From: Fundicoccus ignavus
GTDB lineage: Bacteria; Bacillota; Bacilli; Lactobacillales; Aerococcaceae
Assembly (NCBI RefSeq): GCF_009659375.1
Contig: NZ_WJQT01000001.1
Location: 186,001-250,000 of the forward strand
Length of the DNA stretch: 64,000 bases
Direction: 5' to 3'
Shown here: in pieces, positions 26,274-35,578 of the stretch
How the letters are laid out: each line of letters opens with the position of its first letter
How positions within the stretch are numbered: the stretch's first letter is position 1
Notes under the pieces: model-generated
What the model was told of the DNA's origin: nothing
Databases searched by the model: none
Seen by the model: the letters and a program-made list of their open reading frames with translations, nothing else
Translations under genes and position numbers: made by a program

Positions 26274-27173
26274 ATGAATGATAAGTTGAAAGATCCTAGG
26301 AAACAGTATTATACAGAAGGTTTTTCTGAAGAAAATGAAAAAATTGCTAAGTCGCCAGCTTTACAACAAGATATGATGCCAGTACCAGATTGTGGAGAAG
26401 AGAGTTACCAAGGGAATCAGCGTTTGACAGGACGTCGGGCTTTAATTACCGGTGGAGATTCGGGGATTGGGCGTGCAGTTGCGATTGCCTATGCGCGTGA
26501 AGGTGCTGATGTCGCTTTTCAATATTTACCCGGTGAAGAGGCGGACGCTGAGGCAGTTCAACAGTTGATTGAAGCTGAAGGTCGTAAGGCTGTAGCAATT
26601 GCGGGGGATTTACGTGAATTAGGTGTAGCGAGTCGTTTGGTGAATGAAACAGTCGAAGCTTTGGGCGGACTGGATTTACTTGTATTGAATGCGGCTCAAC
26701 AATTTGCGACAGAAAATTTAGCTGATTTAACGATGAAGCAAGTGAATGACACGTTCCAAGTGAATATTATTAGTATGTATGAAGCGCTGAAGGCAGCCGA
26801 ATCACATTTAGAAGCAGGCAGTGCTGTGATTACCACCACTTCTGTTCAAGCGACAGATCCATCTGCTTCTTTATTGGATTATGCGGCGACTAAAGGGGCA
26901 ATTTCTAATTTTACTGTTGGGATGGCGAAGTATTTCGCTAAAAAGGGTGTGCGTGTGAATGCTGTCGCACCAGGACCAATCTGGACACCTCTGCAGTTAG
27001 ATGATGGAAAATTACCAGGAGATTTAGAGACATTTGGACAGGATGAATTATTAGAACGAGCGGGTCAGCCAGTAGAATTAGCGCCTGTTTATGTTTTCTT
27101 AGCTTCTGAGGAAGCAAGTTATGTGACGGGGCAAATTTATGGTGTGACAGGCGGTTCAGAGACTGATTTATAA
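26274..27173 (+). CDS. SDR oxidoreductase, general-stress type
   Basis: This 299-residue short-chain dehydrogenase resembles the Bacillus GSP39/YhxC group. The N-terminal extension KDPRKQYYTEGF and VPDCGEESYQGNQRLTGR is typical of that group. The NAD(P)-binding GGDSGIGRAVA lies near residues 60-70, and the catalytic triad is seen as STTS region, YAATK near 203-207. The natural substrate is not known; a role in stress is inferred from relatives. ATG 26274 is chosen behind AAGGGAGGG. The 209-bp gap before it shows nothing notable. Confidence 0.88.
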   Translation: MNDKLKDPRKQYYTEGFSEENEKIAKSPALQQDMMPVPDCGEESYQGNQRLTGRRALITGGDSGIGRAVAIAYAREGADVAFQYLPGEEADAEAVQQLIEAEGRKAVAIAGDLRELGVASRLVNETVEALGGLDLLVLNAAQQFATENLADLTMKQVNDTFQVNIISMYEALKAAESHLEAGSAVITTTSVQATDPSASLLDYAATKGAISNFTVGMAKYFAKKGVRVNAVAPGPIWTPLQLDDGKLPGDLETFGQDELLERAGQPVELAPVYVFLASEEASYVTGQIYGVTGGSETDL

Positions 27174-27299
27174 AAGTGAGTTTGATTGAGAACAATTCTT
27201 TTGTGTGATAGGGAAGGTGGCGCATGTGTGCATGCGGCTCTCTATTAGATGGAGGGATTGTTTTTTTTGAATAAGGGAAGATTAGTTTTTGGTGGATTT

Positions 27300-27480
27300 A
27301 ATAGCTTTTATGTTTCGCTCAGCTTGTTGTTTTCTAAGGCCGTGGTCGCTTTCAAAGCCTCACAATTGTGAGGCCTTTTCCAGATCAATCGGCTAGGCTC
27401 TGTCTAATTCGCTGTGCTCATAGACAGAGCAAGCGATTCTATTAGTAGCGAAGGGGTGCCTTTTTACTACTTGGGATATC
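27300..27480. repeat. Palindromic repeat, family 1, copy B (diverged)
   Basis: Shares TTGTTTTCTAAGGCCGTGGTCGC, split here as the left arm, and AATCGGCTAGGCTCT with the other copies. The tip stem is CTCTGTCTA/TAGACAGAG, different in sequence from copy A but still paired. The right outer arm has changed beyond recognition. Confidence 0.65.
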
Positions 27481-27510
27481 TCCCACAGTGGGCTATGTGT
27501 GGTAGTTCAA

Positions 27511-27611
27511 CACAAAGCCACCATCTGCTTCTAATGTGTCGACTGGCGAATTGAGTTGGCACATTAACCTACTCAATGTGTCGACTCAGATTTTGAGTTA
27601 GCACATTAGAA
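27511..27611. repeat. Double-hairpin repeat, family 2, copy 1
   Basis: A 101-bp unit with two hairpins in a row: TAATGTGTCGACT paired with AGTTGGCACATTA, then CAATGTGTCGACTCA paired with TGAGTTAGCACATT. It repeats at 27696-27796 with a single base difference. It is not coding. Confidence 0.8.
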
Positions 27612-27695
27612 AAAATATTGGAAATATTGGCGACTTTTAACTGGGAATTAAGGCGTTTATTTGGGAAAAGGTGAAGTATGAGCAAGAATTGCCCC

Positions 27696-27796
27696 CACAA
27701 AGCCACCATCTGCTTCTAATGTGTCGACTGGCGAATTGAGTTGGCACATTAACCTACTCAATGTGTCGACTCGGATTTTGAGTTAGCACATTAGAA
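27696..27796. repeat. Double-hairpin repeat, family 2, copy 2
   Basis: A direct repeat of 27511-27611, different at one base (CGGATT for CAGATT). The two are separated by 84 bp of unrelated AT-rich DNA. A weak third relative lies near 28008-28045. Confidence 0.8.
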
Positions 27797-28286
27797 GACA
27801 CCTAAATCAACATAATCATAAAATTTACAAATAAAACGATAGTCTTAGCAATACGTGTTCCAGTCAATTTAGTAAAACCAACTGAATTTTGTCTGAGCCC
27901 CTCCAAATAGGACAAAAGAAAAGCAGCTAAGCAATTCAGCGCAGATATAAAGTCCGAGGTTATTATAAGGGGTTCATCACGTATTTTGTGATTTGGAATA
28001 ATTGACTTCAATGTGTCGAGCGGAATTTTGAATTGGTACGCAAAGCATGCAATGGAAAATCCTACTAGATTGACGTTGTGTTCCATAATTAATTAGCGTT
28101 TACATCGTTGAGTATACAAAGTATTTACTGTAGAAAAAAATTGGCGAAATTCTGCTTCTCGACTTTTAGTTTGGCTTGGGCTGTGCTATTCTTAGACTAG
28201 AAAACTTATGGGAAACGATAACATCCATGCTTGCTAAATAAGCCTATAAGTAGAGTTGTAGTTAAATAAAATGATGAGGTGTTCAA
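27797..28286. other. Intergenic region, no gene supported
   Basis: No gene is convincing here. A 94-codon minus-strand ORF (27802-28086) has no ribosome site and overlaps a decayed repeat, so it is left out. The end of the stretch should hold the promoter of the next gene. Confidence 0.4.
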
Positions 28287-29237
28287 ATGATCAAATGGGG
28301 AATTATCGGAGCGGGTAATATTGCGAACCGTTTTGCAACAGCTTTAGCTCAAGTGGAGAATGCAAGTTTATATGCGGTCGCTTGTCGGACTGTCGAGAAA
28401 GCGGAACGATTTCAAGCGAATCATCCAAGTGAGAAAGCTTATGGCGACTATCAAGCGCTATTAGATGATCCAGAAATTGATGCGGTGTATGTTGCGGTGC
28501 CACATAAATACCATCAAGAATGGGTAAGCAAAGCTTTACAGGCAAAAGTAGCGGTTTTATGTGAGAAGCCAGCAGCCATGACGCAAGCTGAAGTTGATGG
28601 CATGATTGAGTTATCGCATAAGGAAGGTGTCTTCTTTATGGAAGCTCAGAAAAGTCGTTTTGTCCCAGCTTATTTAGATTTAAAAGCACGTATTGAACAA
28701 GGGCTAATCGGTGAGATCAAGCATATTACAACCTCTTTATGTCATGTGTTTAATGAAGCAACGTCTACTTATCATTTTGAGCCTGGACAAGGCGGAACGT
28801 TATTAGATATGGGGGTATATAACTTATCGGTATTAGAAGATTTTATGCCATCACCAATGGAAGTGACAGCCATCGATTATGCGTTACATGCGAACGGGAT
28901 TGAGTTATATGTTAATGCGACGCTTGAAGCAGGTGGGATTTCAGGTGTAATCGAATCAGCTTTTGACCGTGAGACGGAAACGGTGGCCGTGATTGAAGGA
29001 TCGCAAGGGAGCATTCGTATCCCTAATTTCCACCGTGCCAGTGAATATACAATGATCACGCGAGATGGGACACATGAGCAAGTTGAAGTTGGGTATGATC
29101 ATGATGATTTCTATAGTGAAATCCAACATGTTGTGACTTGTTTAGCAGAAGGTCGTATCGAAAGTCCGATTATGACGCATCAAGCATCGAGCAATATCGC
29201 GCGTTTAGTCGATCAATTAAAAGCAGCAATTAAGTAG
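28287..29237 (+). CDS. Gfo/Idh/MocA-family oxidoreductase
   Basis: This 316-residue NAD(P)-dependent sugar dehydrogenase has the N-terminal Rossmann motif WGIIGAGNIANRFA near residues 4-17 and the catalytic-site segment CEKPAAMT near 92-99 with the conserved EKP. The C-terminal part is a substrate domain with GQGGTLLDMGVYNL. It could act on an inositol, a dihydrodiol or a sugar; this cannot be decided from sequence. GAGGTG precedes the ATG. It is a single-gene unit with a terminator behind it. Confidence 0.88.
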   Translation: MIKWGIIGAGNIANRFATALAQVENASLYAVACRTVEKAERFQANHPSEKAYGDYQALLDDPEIDAVYVAVPHKYHQEWVSKALQAKVAVLCEKPAAMTQAEVDGMIELSHKEGVFFMEAQKSRFVPAYLDLKARIEQGLIGEIKHITTSLCHVFNEATSTYHFEPGQGGTLLDMGVYNLSVLEDFMPSPMEVTAIDYALHANGIELYVNATLEAGGISGVIESAFDRETETVAVIEGSQGSIRIPNFHRASEYTMITRDGTHEQVEVGYDHDDFYSEIQHVVTCLAEGRIESPIMTHQASSNIARLVDQLKAAIK

Positions 29238-29247
29238 TCCAAACGAT

Positions 29248-29281
29248 AAACTTTCTCCAAGCAGTTGGGGGAGGTTTATTT
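29248..29281 (+). terminator. Terminator of the oxidoreductase gene
   Basis: AAACTTTCTCC pairs with GGGGGAGGTTT, then a T-rich tail. Confidence 0.7.
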
Positions 29282-29358
29282 TGTTAGGGTTAAAAGGCTT
29301 GTTTATATAGGCGAAATATAATACTCTGAAAGGGTAGCAATTGAAGGGAGAAGATAAG

Positions 29359-29850
29359 GTGAAAGTATTAAATCCGGAACATATTAGAAAGTTAATGATT
29401 TTTTCGAACTCTAGTCCATATGCCGCTTTGTTAGGGATGAAGGTTGTTGAGGTTGATTTAGGTTCGTGTAAAGTCGAGATGGAAGTGAAAGAAAAGCATT
29501 TGAATCCTTATGGCGGGATTCATGGTGGCGTTTATGAATCCTTGCTAGATACCGCAACGTTCTGGGCAATTTATGGCCAATTGGACGAAGGTGATGGTTT
29601 AACAACGGTTGATTTGAAAGCTGATTTACTAAGCACAGTTTCGGAAGGAACGTTGACTGTTGAAGCGCGTGCGATTAAAGTTGGACGCACAATTTGTATG
29701 GCTGAAGGTACGATTAAAGATCAAAATGGTAAATTATTGACGCACGGGACATCGAAATTAATGGTCATTAAAAACCGTGATATCGATATGGGTAAAAAGC
29801 TCGAAGCATTAGGCATAAAAGAACTACCGCCTAAATTCTTAGAAGTTTAA
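29359..29850 (+). CDS. PaaI-family hotdog thioesterase
   Basis: A 163-residue hotdog-fold protein likely to split acyl-CoA thioesters. The active-site segment NPYGGIHGGVYESLLDTATF near residues 46-65 carries the HGG motif and the catalytic Asp. The C-terminus KLEALGIKELPPKFLEV extends the fold slightly. GTG 29359 is chosen because AAGGGAG lies 8 bases before it. The substrate is unknown and the neighbours give no hint. Confidence 0.85.
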   Translation: MKVLNPEHIRKLMIFSNSSPYAALLGMKVVEVDLGSCKVEMEVKEKHLNPYGGIHGGVYESLLDTATFWAIYGQLDEGDGLTTVDLKADLLSTVSEGTLTVEARAIKVGRTICMAEGTIKDQNGKLLTHGTSKLMVIKNRDIDMGKKLEALGIKELPPKFLEV

Positions 29851-29913
29851 GCAAAGTTGCATTCAAATCTCAATATGTTATGGTAGAAAGACTACAAGAC
29901 AGGATGTGAAGAG

Positions 29914-30633
29914 ATGGCAGGACATTCGAAATGGAAAAACATACAAGGGCGTAAAAATGCTCAAGACGCCAAACGTGGCAAAATATTTCAAAAAATCGCG
30001 CGCGAAATTTATGTAGCGGCAAAAAATGGTGCAGATCCAGAATTAAACCCGGCTTTGCGTCAAGTATTAGATAAAGCGCGTTCAGCTAACGTTCCGAACG
30101 AAAACGTGAAACGCGCCATTAAGCGTGCAACAGAATCAGGTGCAGGCGAAAACTATGATGAAATTACATATGAAGGTTATGGTCCCAATGGTGTAGCGGT
30201 ATTGGTCTACGCCTTGACGGACAACCGTAATCGTACAGGTAGCTCAGTGCGAACCGCCTTTACACATAATGGTGGGGCTTTAGGCGAAAGAGGCTCAGTG
30301 GCGTTTCAATTTGAACGTAAAGGTTACATCGCGATTGAACGAGCTGATTTAGCGGTTGATGAGGATACAATGTTAATGGCTGTTTTAGAAGCGGGCGCAG
30401 ATGAATTAATGACATCAGAAGAAGTATTTGAAATTTATACGGATGCTGCCGATTTTGAAGAAGTGCGCGCTGCTTTGGAAGCCGATTACACGTTGGCTCA
30501 AGCCGAATTAGCAATGGTGCCTAACTTGACGATTGACTTACCGCAAGAGCATGTAGCACAATTTGAGAAAATGATTGATGCATTAGAAGACGACGATGAT
30601 GTGACGGAAGTCATTCATAATGCAGAATATTAA
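29914..30633 (+). CDS. yebC: YebC/PmpR-family protein
   Basis: A 239-residue YebC-family protein, normal length. The start [20 protein letters not shown] is the family signature, and residues 80-240 form the two mixed domains. Members have been described as transcription regulators and, more recently, as factors that help ribosomes through difficult sequences. Which applies here is not known. Confidence 0.95.
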   Translation: MAGHSKWKNIQGRKNAQDAKRGKIFQKIAREIYVAAKNGADPELNPALRQVLDKARSANVPNENVKRAIKRATESGAGENYDEITYEGYGPNGVAVLVYALTDNRNRTGSSVRTAFTHNGGALGERGSVAFQFERKGYIAIERADLAVDEDTMLMAVLEAGADELMTSEEVFEIYTDAADFEEVRAALEADYTLAQAELAMVPNLTIDLPQEHVAQFEKMIDALEDDDDVTEVIHNAEY

Positions 30634-30642
30634 TGAAATTCT

Positions 30643-30675
30643 GGACGCTCCTTCTGTAGTGAGCGTCTTTTGTTT
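30643..30675 (+). terminator. Terminator of yebC
   Basis: GGACGCTC pairs with GAGCGTC, followed by a T-rich tail. Confidence 0.8.
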
Positions 30676-30697
30676 TTCAGTAGAAGGGAGTTTTTAG

Positions 30698-30895
30698 ATG
30701 AAAGATGGTAGAAAACGTGCCGATATCACAATTGGTGCAACCGTACGTGTGGTTCAAAAGCAAGATCAAAGAACGGGGAAGCTGACGGAAGGTGTTGTCG
30801 CAAAGTTATTGACTAATTCAGCCCAACATCCGCATGGTATCAAGGTAATGTTAACCTCGAAGATTGTCGGGCGTGTGAAAGAAATAATCGATTAA
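30698..30895 (+). CDS. ywbE: YwbE-family protein
   Basis: This 65-residue basic protein matches the YwbE family along its whole length, with RADITIGATVRVVQKQDQRT and HGIKVMLTSKIVGRVKEI. It reads like a small beta-barrel, and the function is unknown. AGAAGGGAG precedes the ATG. Confidence 0.93.
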   Translation: MKDGRKRADITIGATVRVVQKQDQRTGKLTEGVVAKLLTNSAQHPHGIKVMLTSKIVGRVKEIID

Positions 30896-30905
30896 AGCAA
30901 TGAGT

Positions 30906-30947
30906 AGGTGTCTTTTTCAGTTATAAACTGAGGAAGATGCTTTTTTT
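30906..30947 (+). terminator. Terminator of ywbE
   Basis: GGTGTCTTTTTCAGTT pairs with AACTGAGGAAGATGC with one or two mismatches and ends in seven T. Confidence 0.8.
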
Positions 30948-30956
30948 ATCATAAGT

Positions 30957-31040
30957 TTTATGTTGATTAATTGCGCTTTATGCTTCGTTCAACTTATTGT
31001 TTTTCAAGGCACTGGTCGTTTTCAAAGTTTCTATCAGCTT
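30957..31040. repeat. Palindromic repeat, family 1, copy C (left half only)
   Basis: TTATGTTGATTAATTGCGC, CTTCGTTCAACTTATTG and CAAGGCACTGGTCG match the left arm of the family. The right half is missing. Confidence 0.6.
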
Positions 31041-31063
31041 TTGTTGGAAAATTCTGCTAACTC

Positions 31064-31150
31064 CAATTCAATGTTCAAACTCGCGATTTGAGTTTAAACA
31101 TTGAGTGCTTCAATCATCAAACTCAAACTCCGAGTTGGCACATTGAACGG
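31064..31150. repeat. Double-hairpin repeat, family 2, variant copy 3
   Basis: TCAATGTTCAAACTC pairs with GAGTTTAAACATTGA, and a second hairpin follows ending in GAGTTGGCACATTGA. An added third hairpin ATCAC/GTGAT lies just behind. The stem bases differ from the 27.5-kb copies while the two-hairpin layout and the GAGTTGGCACATT end are kept. Confidence 0.75.
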
Positions 31151-31239
31151 AAAGTATCACCTCACACGTGATGCTCAGCTCGTTTTATGATCCAGGATTT
31201 TCAATTTTCATCTGATTTAGTTGAAAATCATCCAAATTC

Positions 31240-31326
31240 CAATTCAATGTTTAAACTCGCGATTTGAGTTTAAACATTGAGTGCTTCAATCATCAAACTC
31301 AGACTCTGAGTTAACACATTGAACGG
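31240..31326. repeat. Double-hairpin repeat, family 2, variant copy 4
   Basis: A direct repeat of 31064-31150 at a distance of 176 bp, with few changes. One (TTCAAAC to TTTAAAC) makes the first stem perfect. The third hairpin here is CATCACCC/GGGTGATG, longer than in copy 3. Both copies lie upstream of the his promoter. Confidence 0.75.
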
Positions 31327-31631
31327 GAAACATCACCCGCAAGGGTGATGCCCAACAGTAGTTAGGAGGATTTTCTGAGAACAGCTTCATTCAACATACT
31401 CAATAGCCTAAGAGTAATTTATTTCAACTTATTTGATTATTCTGCTAGAGGTCTTAGTGTTTAAAACGAAAGGTTTTGTTGTCGTATTTTGGCTTGAGTT
31501 AACGCGTGAAATTTGATTAGAAAAAACAATTAAGTAGTCCGTAAAATTTAATTAATCTCTAAATTAAAGCGTCATAAAGGGTTTTTATTCGTATTTTGGT
31601 TAGTTTGATTAGAATAAGATTAAAAAATAGA

Positions 31632-31660
31632 TTGACATTTAGAATAGAGTTAGATAAAAT
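31632..31660 (+). promoter_or_regulatory. his operon promoter
   Basis: TTGACA (31632-31637) and TAAAAT (31655-31660) with a 17-bp spacer, just upstream of the T-box leader. No operator is evident. Confidence 0.75.
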
Positions 31661-31683
31661 TTAATCAATATTTCTAATGGATT

Positions 31684-31905
31684 TGGACGAAGAGATGGGA
31701 TACTCGATGAAAGAGAATTTGCGGTAGCTGAGAAGCAAAGCATTGAGCCCTATGAAGACACAGCCAGATAAGAGTCATTACGGTAGTTCCGTTATCGCTA
31801 GAGTATATACTCACTGAGGTTGCGTTTGTGAGAACGCGACGAATGAAGGTGGAACCACGTCCCGACGTCCTTTAATCCAGATGGATTAGAGGGCTTTTTT
31901 TATAG
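31684..31905 (+). promoter_or_regulatory. T-box riboswitch of the his operon
   Basis: The leader holds the T-box core GAAGGTGGAACCACG (31845-31859), which pairs with the CCA end of an uncharged tRNA, and then a terminator CCTTTAATCC/GGATTAGAGGG with a T tract (31869-31904). Upstream are a long stem I and smaller hairpins. In stem I, CAC at 31759-31761 followed by A is placed like a specifier triplet and would read histidine tRNA. This fits the his genes behind it: low charged tRNA-His lets transcription continue. The specifier call is my reading of the layout. Confidence 0.88.
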
Positions 31906-31927
31906 GGATGGGAGAAGGGAAGTAAGC

Positions 31928-32731
31928 ATGGATAATCAAATGATTTTGAAACAAATACAATTAGTGGTGCAATATATGCAACGATTGTCAGAAGCCGGTT
32001 ATCAATTAATCGATTTAAATATGGTGGAGCCTTTTCAACTTGAGACTAAGAATTTTCATCCGGATAGTATTGTCTTTGAACGCAATCAACAATTGTATGC
32101 GTTGAGGAGCGATTGGACGCGGAGTATTCTGAATTACAATCAGTCTTTCCAAATGTCACAACAGAAATTTGGCTATTTCGGGCCGGTATTGAGGGAATTT
32201 CAAACACAATATCAAGCAGGGGTAGAATTATTTCAGCCAAGTTTAGATGAAACGTTGGAGAGTATTGAGTTGCATCTAAACTTTGTGTCGCAATTAAGCG
32301 CATCTGAATTAACGATTTTAGTCGTTAACAATGATGAGTTGTTAGATCGTTATTTAGAAGAAGATAATTTGGACAAGCGCATCAAACAATTAGTGGTGGA
32401 TAAAGATTTATCTGCTTTACGTGAACAACTCGGTGAATCGCATCCTCTATATCGTTTGATGAGTGTGCCGGTGAGCCAGCAATTTGAACTCGTTAATGAA
32501 CGTTTCGGCGATAGTGAAGCTATGAAAATCATTCACCGTTTGAAAGAACGGATGGATCAAACAGGCACACGTTTCATTCTTGATTTATCTTTCCGCTCAC
32601 CACAGAGTTATTATAATGGCTTTTATTTCCAAGCCTTTTTAAGTGAAAGTACGCCGATATTATCTGGCGGTCAATATGCAGAAGGAGCATTTGGCATCGG
32701 AATTAACTTATCGAGAGGAGGGCTCATATGA
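31928..32731 (+). CDS. hisZ: ATP phosphoribosyltransferase regulatory subunit
   Basis: HisZ is a catalytically dead histidyl-tRNA synthetase relative that pairs with the short form of HisG and gives it histidine feedback. This one is 267 residues, short for the family, and ends soon after the GGQYAEGAFGIGINLSRGG motif-3-like segment. Motif-2-like YALRSDWTRSI near 57-67 is kept. It opens the operon behind the T-box and overlaps hisG by 4 bases (ATGA), so the two subunits are made together. Confidence 0.88.
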   Translation: MDNQMILKQIQLVVQYMQRLSEAGYQLIDLNMVEPFQLETKNFHPDSIVFERNQQLYALRSDWTRSILNYNQSFQMSQQKFGYFGPVLREFQTQYQAGVELFQPSLDETLESIELHLNFVSQLSASELTILVVNNDELLDRYLEEDNLDKRIKQLVVDKDLSALREQLGESHPLYRLMSVPVSQQFELVNERFGDSEAMKIIHRLKERMDQTGTRFILDLSFRSPQSYYNGFYFQAFLSESTPILSGGQYAEGAFGIGINLSRGGLI

Positions 32732-33336
32732 TTACGGTAGCTTTATCAAAAGGGCGACTATTTAAAGACTTTATCAAATTTTTGCAGGCTAAGGGCCTTG
32801 ATTATTACGCAGCCCCCTTGCAAGAGGAGGGGCGTTACTTATTTCGTGAGATTAACCAAGTGAAGTTTATTTTTGCTAAAGGAGCGGATGTCCCGACTTA
32901 TGTCGAACAAGGTATTGCCGATTTAGGGATTGTGGGTTTAGATACCATTACTGAGAATCGGTTCAATGTCCTAAATGTCTCCCAATTACCTTTCGGTGAA
33001 TGTCGCTTAGCAATTGCTGGACCTCCAGGCTTAACGGAAAAAGAATTGAAGGTGGTCGCGACAAGTTTTACAAATATTAGTCAACAATATTTCAACCAAC
33101 AACGCCAAGACGTTCGATTGATTCATCTTAAAGGGTCGGTAGAATTAGCGCCGATATTAGGATTAGCGGATGCGATTGTAGATGTGGTCCAGACAGGGAC
33201 GACTTTAAAAGAAAATAATTTACAAGAATATCGGACAATCATGGATATTCAAGCACGCTTAATTGCCAACAAACAAGCCTTTTATTTGAAAGAACACGAT
33301 GTGTATCAATTTATGCAAGAGATTGGAGTGGTTTAA
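32728..33336 (+). CDS. hisG: ATP phosphoribosyltransferase, short form
   Basis: HisG makes the first committed step, joining ATP and PRPP. At 202 residues it is the short form that needs HisZ. Visible features are ALSKGRLFKDF near residues 5-15, EQGIADLGIVGLDTI near 60-74 and the PRPP-loop VDVVQTGTTLKENNL near 150-164. The stop overlaps the hisD start by one base. Confidence 0.95.
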   Translation: MITVALSKGRLFKDFIKFLQAKGLDYYAAPLQEEGRYLFREINQVKFIFAKGADVPTYVEQGIADLGIVGLDTITENRFNVLNVSQLPFGECRLAIAGPPGLTEKELKVVATSFTNISQQYFNQQRQDVRLIHLKGSVELAPILGLADAIVDVVQTGTTLKENNLQEYRTIMDIQARLIANKQAFYLKEHDVYQFMQEIGVV

Positions 33337-34589
33337 TGAAGGGGATTCTAAACGCAGAAGCATTTATTGCCCAGTTTAAACAACAAGCAAGTGCACCTAA
33401 TATTGAACAAATGTTGGCAGTACAAGCCATCATAGATGATGTAAAAGCAAATGGTGACCAGGCTTTAGCTCAGTATACAGAACAATTTGACGGTCAAACA
33501 CTCGACAAGGTCAAAGTGACGCCTGAGCAATTAAAAGCGAGTTGGGATGCTTTGGATACGGATTTACAAGATGCGCTTAAGTTAACGAAAGCCCGCATTG
33601 AACAGTATGAACAGAGAATCTTGTACCAAGATAATTTAGATGAAGAATTGAGTTACGTTTACCGTCCACTAGCCCGTGTCGGCTTATATGTGCCAGGTGG
33701 CACTGCTTTGTATCCTTCAAGCGTCTTGATGACGCTTGTGCCTGCCTTAGTTGCCGGCGTCAAAGAAATTGTTGTGACGACACCGGTCTTTACGGACACA
33801 AGTATTACCTTTGCAGCACTCTATCTATGTGGCGTAACCGATCACGTTTACCGTATTGGAGGCGCACAAGCCATTGCAGCACTCGCTTACGGTACAGAAA
33901 CCATTCCCGCAGTGGACAAAATATGCGGACCAGGCAACGCGTTCGTTGCGATGGCGAAACGCTTAGTCTTTGGCGATGTCGGGATTGATAGCATTGCAGG
34001 GCCAAGTGAAATTTTATTATATGTCGACGAGACAGCACCGCTAGATGCGATCGTTTATGATGTGTTTGCGCAGGCGGAGCATGATGCCAATGCGCGTACA
34101 TTCGTTTTAAGTGAATCAGCGGATTTATTAGAACGCTTGAGCGTACGTATTCAAGAATTATTACCTGAACAAGTGCGTTCAGAAATTATTGCAGCGTCCG
34201 TTGCCAATAATCATTATCAAGTTGTGGATACACGTGAGAACCTACTAAATGCGGTCAATTTTATTGCTGCGGAACATGTGTCCGTGCAACATGCCGAGCA
34301 AGATGATATTGTGTTGAACATTAATTATGCGGGAGCCGTCTTTAAGGGCGTGTACTCAATGGAAGCCATCGGGGATTATATTGCTGGACCATCGCATGTT
34401 CTTCCAACCAATCGAAATGCGCGTTACAGTCACGGTTTGAACTCGAATGATTTTAGAACGAGTCATGCGATTATTAATTTATCACCTAAAACGTTTAAAG
34501 AAGTAGCGGTTGCGGCAGAGAGAATTGCGGCTGCAGAAGGCTTATATTGCCATGAATGTTCGATTGCGATTAGAAGGGAAGAACCGTAA
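33336..34589 (+). CDS. hisD: Histidinol dehydrogenase
   Basis: HisD oxidises histidinol to histidine in the last two steps. The 417-residue protein has YVPGGTALYPSSVLM near 114-128, the signature KICGPGNAFVAMAKRLVFG near 192-210, IAGPSEILL near 216-224 and the zinc-ligand His in AEHDANART. Length is normal and no lesion is visible. It overlaps hisG and hisC by single bases. Confidence 0.96.
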   Translation: MKGILNAEAFIAQFKQQASAPNIEQMLAVQAIIDDVKANGDQALAQYTEQFDGQTLDKVKVTPEQLKASWDALDTDLQDALKLTKARIEQYEQRILYQDNLDEELSYVYRPLARVGLYVPGGTALYPSSVLMTLVPALVAGVKEIVVTTPVFTDTSITFAALYLCGVTDHVYRIGGAQAIAALAYGTETIPAVDKICGPGNAFVAMAKRLVFGDVGIDSIAGPSEILLYVDETAPLDAIVYDVFAQAEHDANARTFVLSESADLLERLSVRIQELLPEQVRSEIIAASVANNHYQVVDTRENLLNAVNFIAAEHVSVQHAEQDDIVLNINYAGAVFKGVYSMEAIGDYIAGPSHVLPTNRNARYSHGLNSNDFRTSHAIINLSPKTFKEVAVAAERIAAAEGLYCHECSIAIRREEP

Positions 34590-35578
34590 TGACTTATTTA
34601 ATTAATCGAAATGTTAGTCCTAAGCGACCTTTAACTGACCAACAGCTTCTAGAAATCATTTTACAAACGGATATCCATTTGTATCCGGAGGATGAGTTAA
34701 CACGCTTTAAGACCTTGTATGCGAACTATTATCAATTAGATCCACAACAAATTGAACTAGCTAATGGTTCTGATGACTGGTTACAAAAGATTATGATTCA
34801 ATTTGGTGCGGGCGGCGTCTTAACAATTGATCCAGACTTCTTCATGTATCAAGCTTACGCCGAACAATTCAATCGCCCATTCTGGCAAGTGCCTTGTGAA
34901 AAGGATTTTGAATTTTCCTTAGAAAAGATTGTGGCAGCAATCAAAGAGAAACAGCCATCGGTATTATTAGTATCCAATCCACAAAATCCAACGGGTGAAC
35001 AATTCACGGCTGAGTTTTTACAAACATTGGCAGATGAAATGGCAGCAATCAAGGGTCATTTCGTGATTGATGAAGCCTACATTGAATTCGGTCAAGAGTA
35101 TGTGAGACCACAGAATGAGAATGTAATTTACGTACGTACTTTAAGTAAGATTTATGGTTTAGCTGGCTTGAGATTAGGGATTGCGATTGCTAAAGGTAAG
35201 ACCTTTGAACGTTTGACGCGCATTAATCATCCTTACCCAGTAAATAATTTAGCACTGAATATTGCGAGTGCCTTGTTTGAAAATCGAGATCAGTTAGCAG
35301 AATGGCTGAGCTACCAAAAAGCGTGTCAGGCCCAATTGGTTGAAGCCTTTCAACAAGTATCGGACCTGATTCAAGTCAAATCGACGCGTACGAATTTCGT
35401 CTTTACTTATGGTGAGAAGGCGCGCGATTTAGGTGCCTTCTTGGCTAAGCATGGCTTTGTCGCGCGAACATATGAGTTGCCTATTCTGGCAGAGGCAGTC
35501 CGTTATTCGATTATGGACTTGGCGCAGTATCCAGAGTTTGAACGCTTAATAAAAGAGTGGAGGGAATTAAATGTTTAA
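34589..35578 (+). CDS. hisC: Histidinol-phosphate aminotransferase
   Basis: A 329-residue fold-type I PLP enzyme, slightly short. It converts imidazole acetol phosphate to histidinol phosphate. LVSNPQNPTGEQ near 128-139, FVIDEAYIEFG near 156-166 and the PLP lysine in VRTLSKIYGLAGLRLG near 181-196 are clear. The stop overlaps the hisB start by 8 bases. Here hisC sits between hisD and hisB. Confidence 0.94.
   Translation: MTYLINRNVSPKRPLTDQQLLEIILQTDIHLYPEDELTRFKTLYANYYQLDPQQIELANGSDDWLQKIMIQFGAGGVLTIDPDFFMYQAYAEQFNRPFWQVPCEKDFEFSLEKIVAAIKEKQPSVLLVSNPQNPTGEQFTAEFLQTLADEMAAIKGHFVIDEAYIEFGQEYVRPQNENVIYVRTLSKIYGLAGLRLGIAIAKGKTFERLTRINHPYPVNNLALNIASALFENRDQLAEWLSYQKACQAQLVEAFQQVSDLIQVKSTRTNFVFTYGEKARDLGAFLAKHGFVARTYELPILAEAVRYSIMDLAQYPEFERLIKEWRELNV

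Noticed and set aside
27802-28086. 94-codon minus-strand ORF
   Set aside because: No ribosome site, no recognisable domain, and it overlaps a decayed family-2 repeat near 28010.
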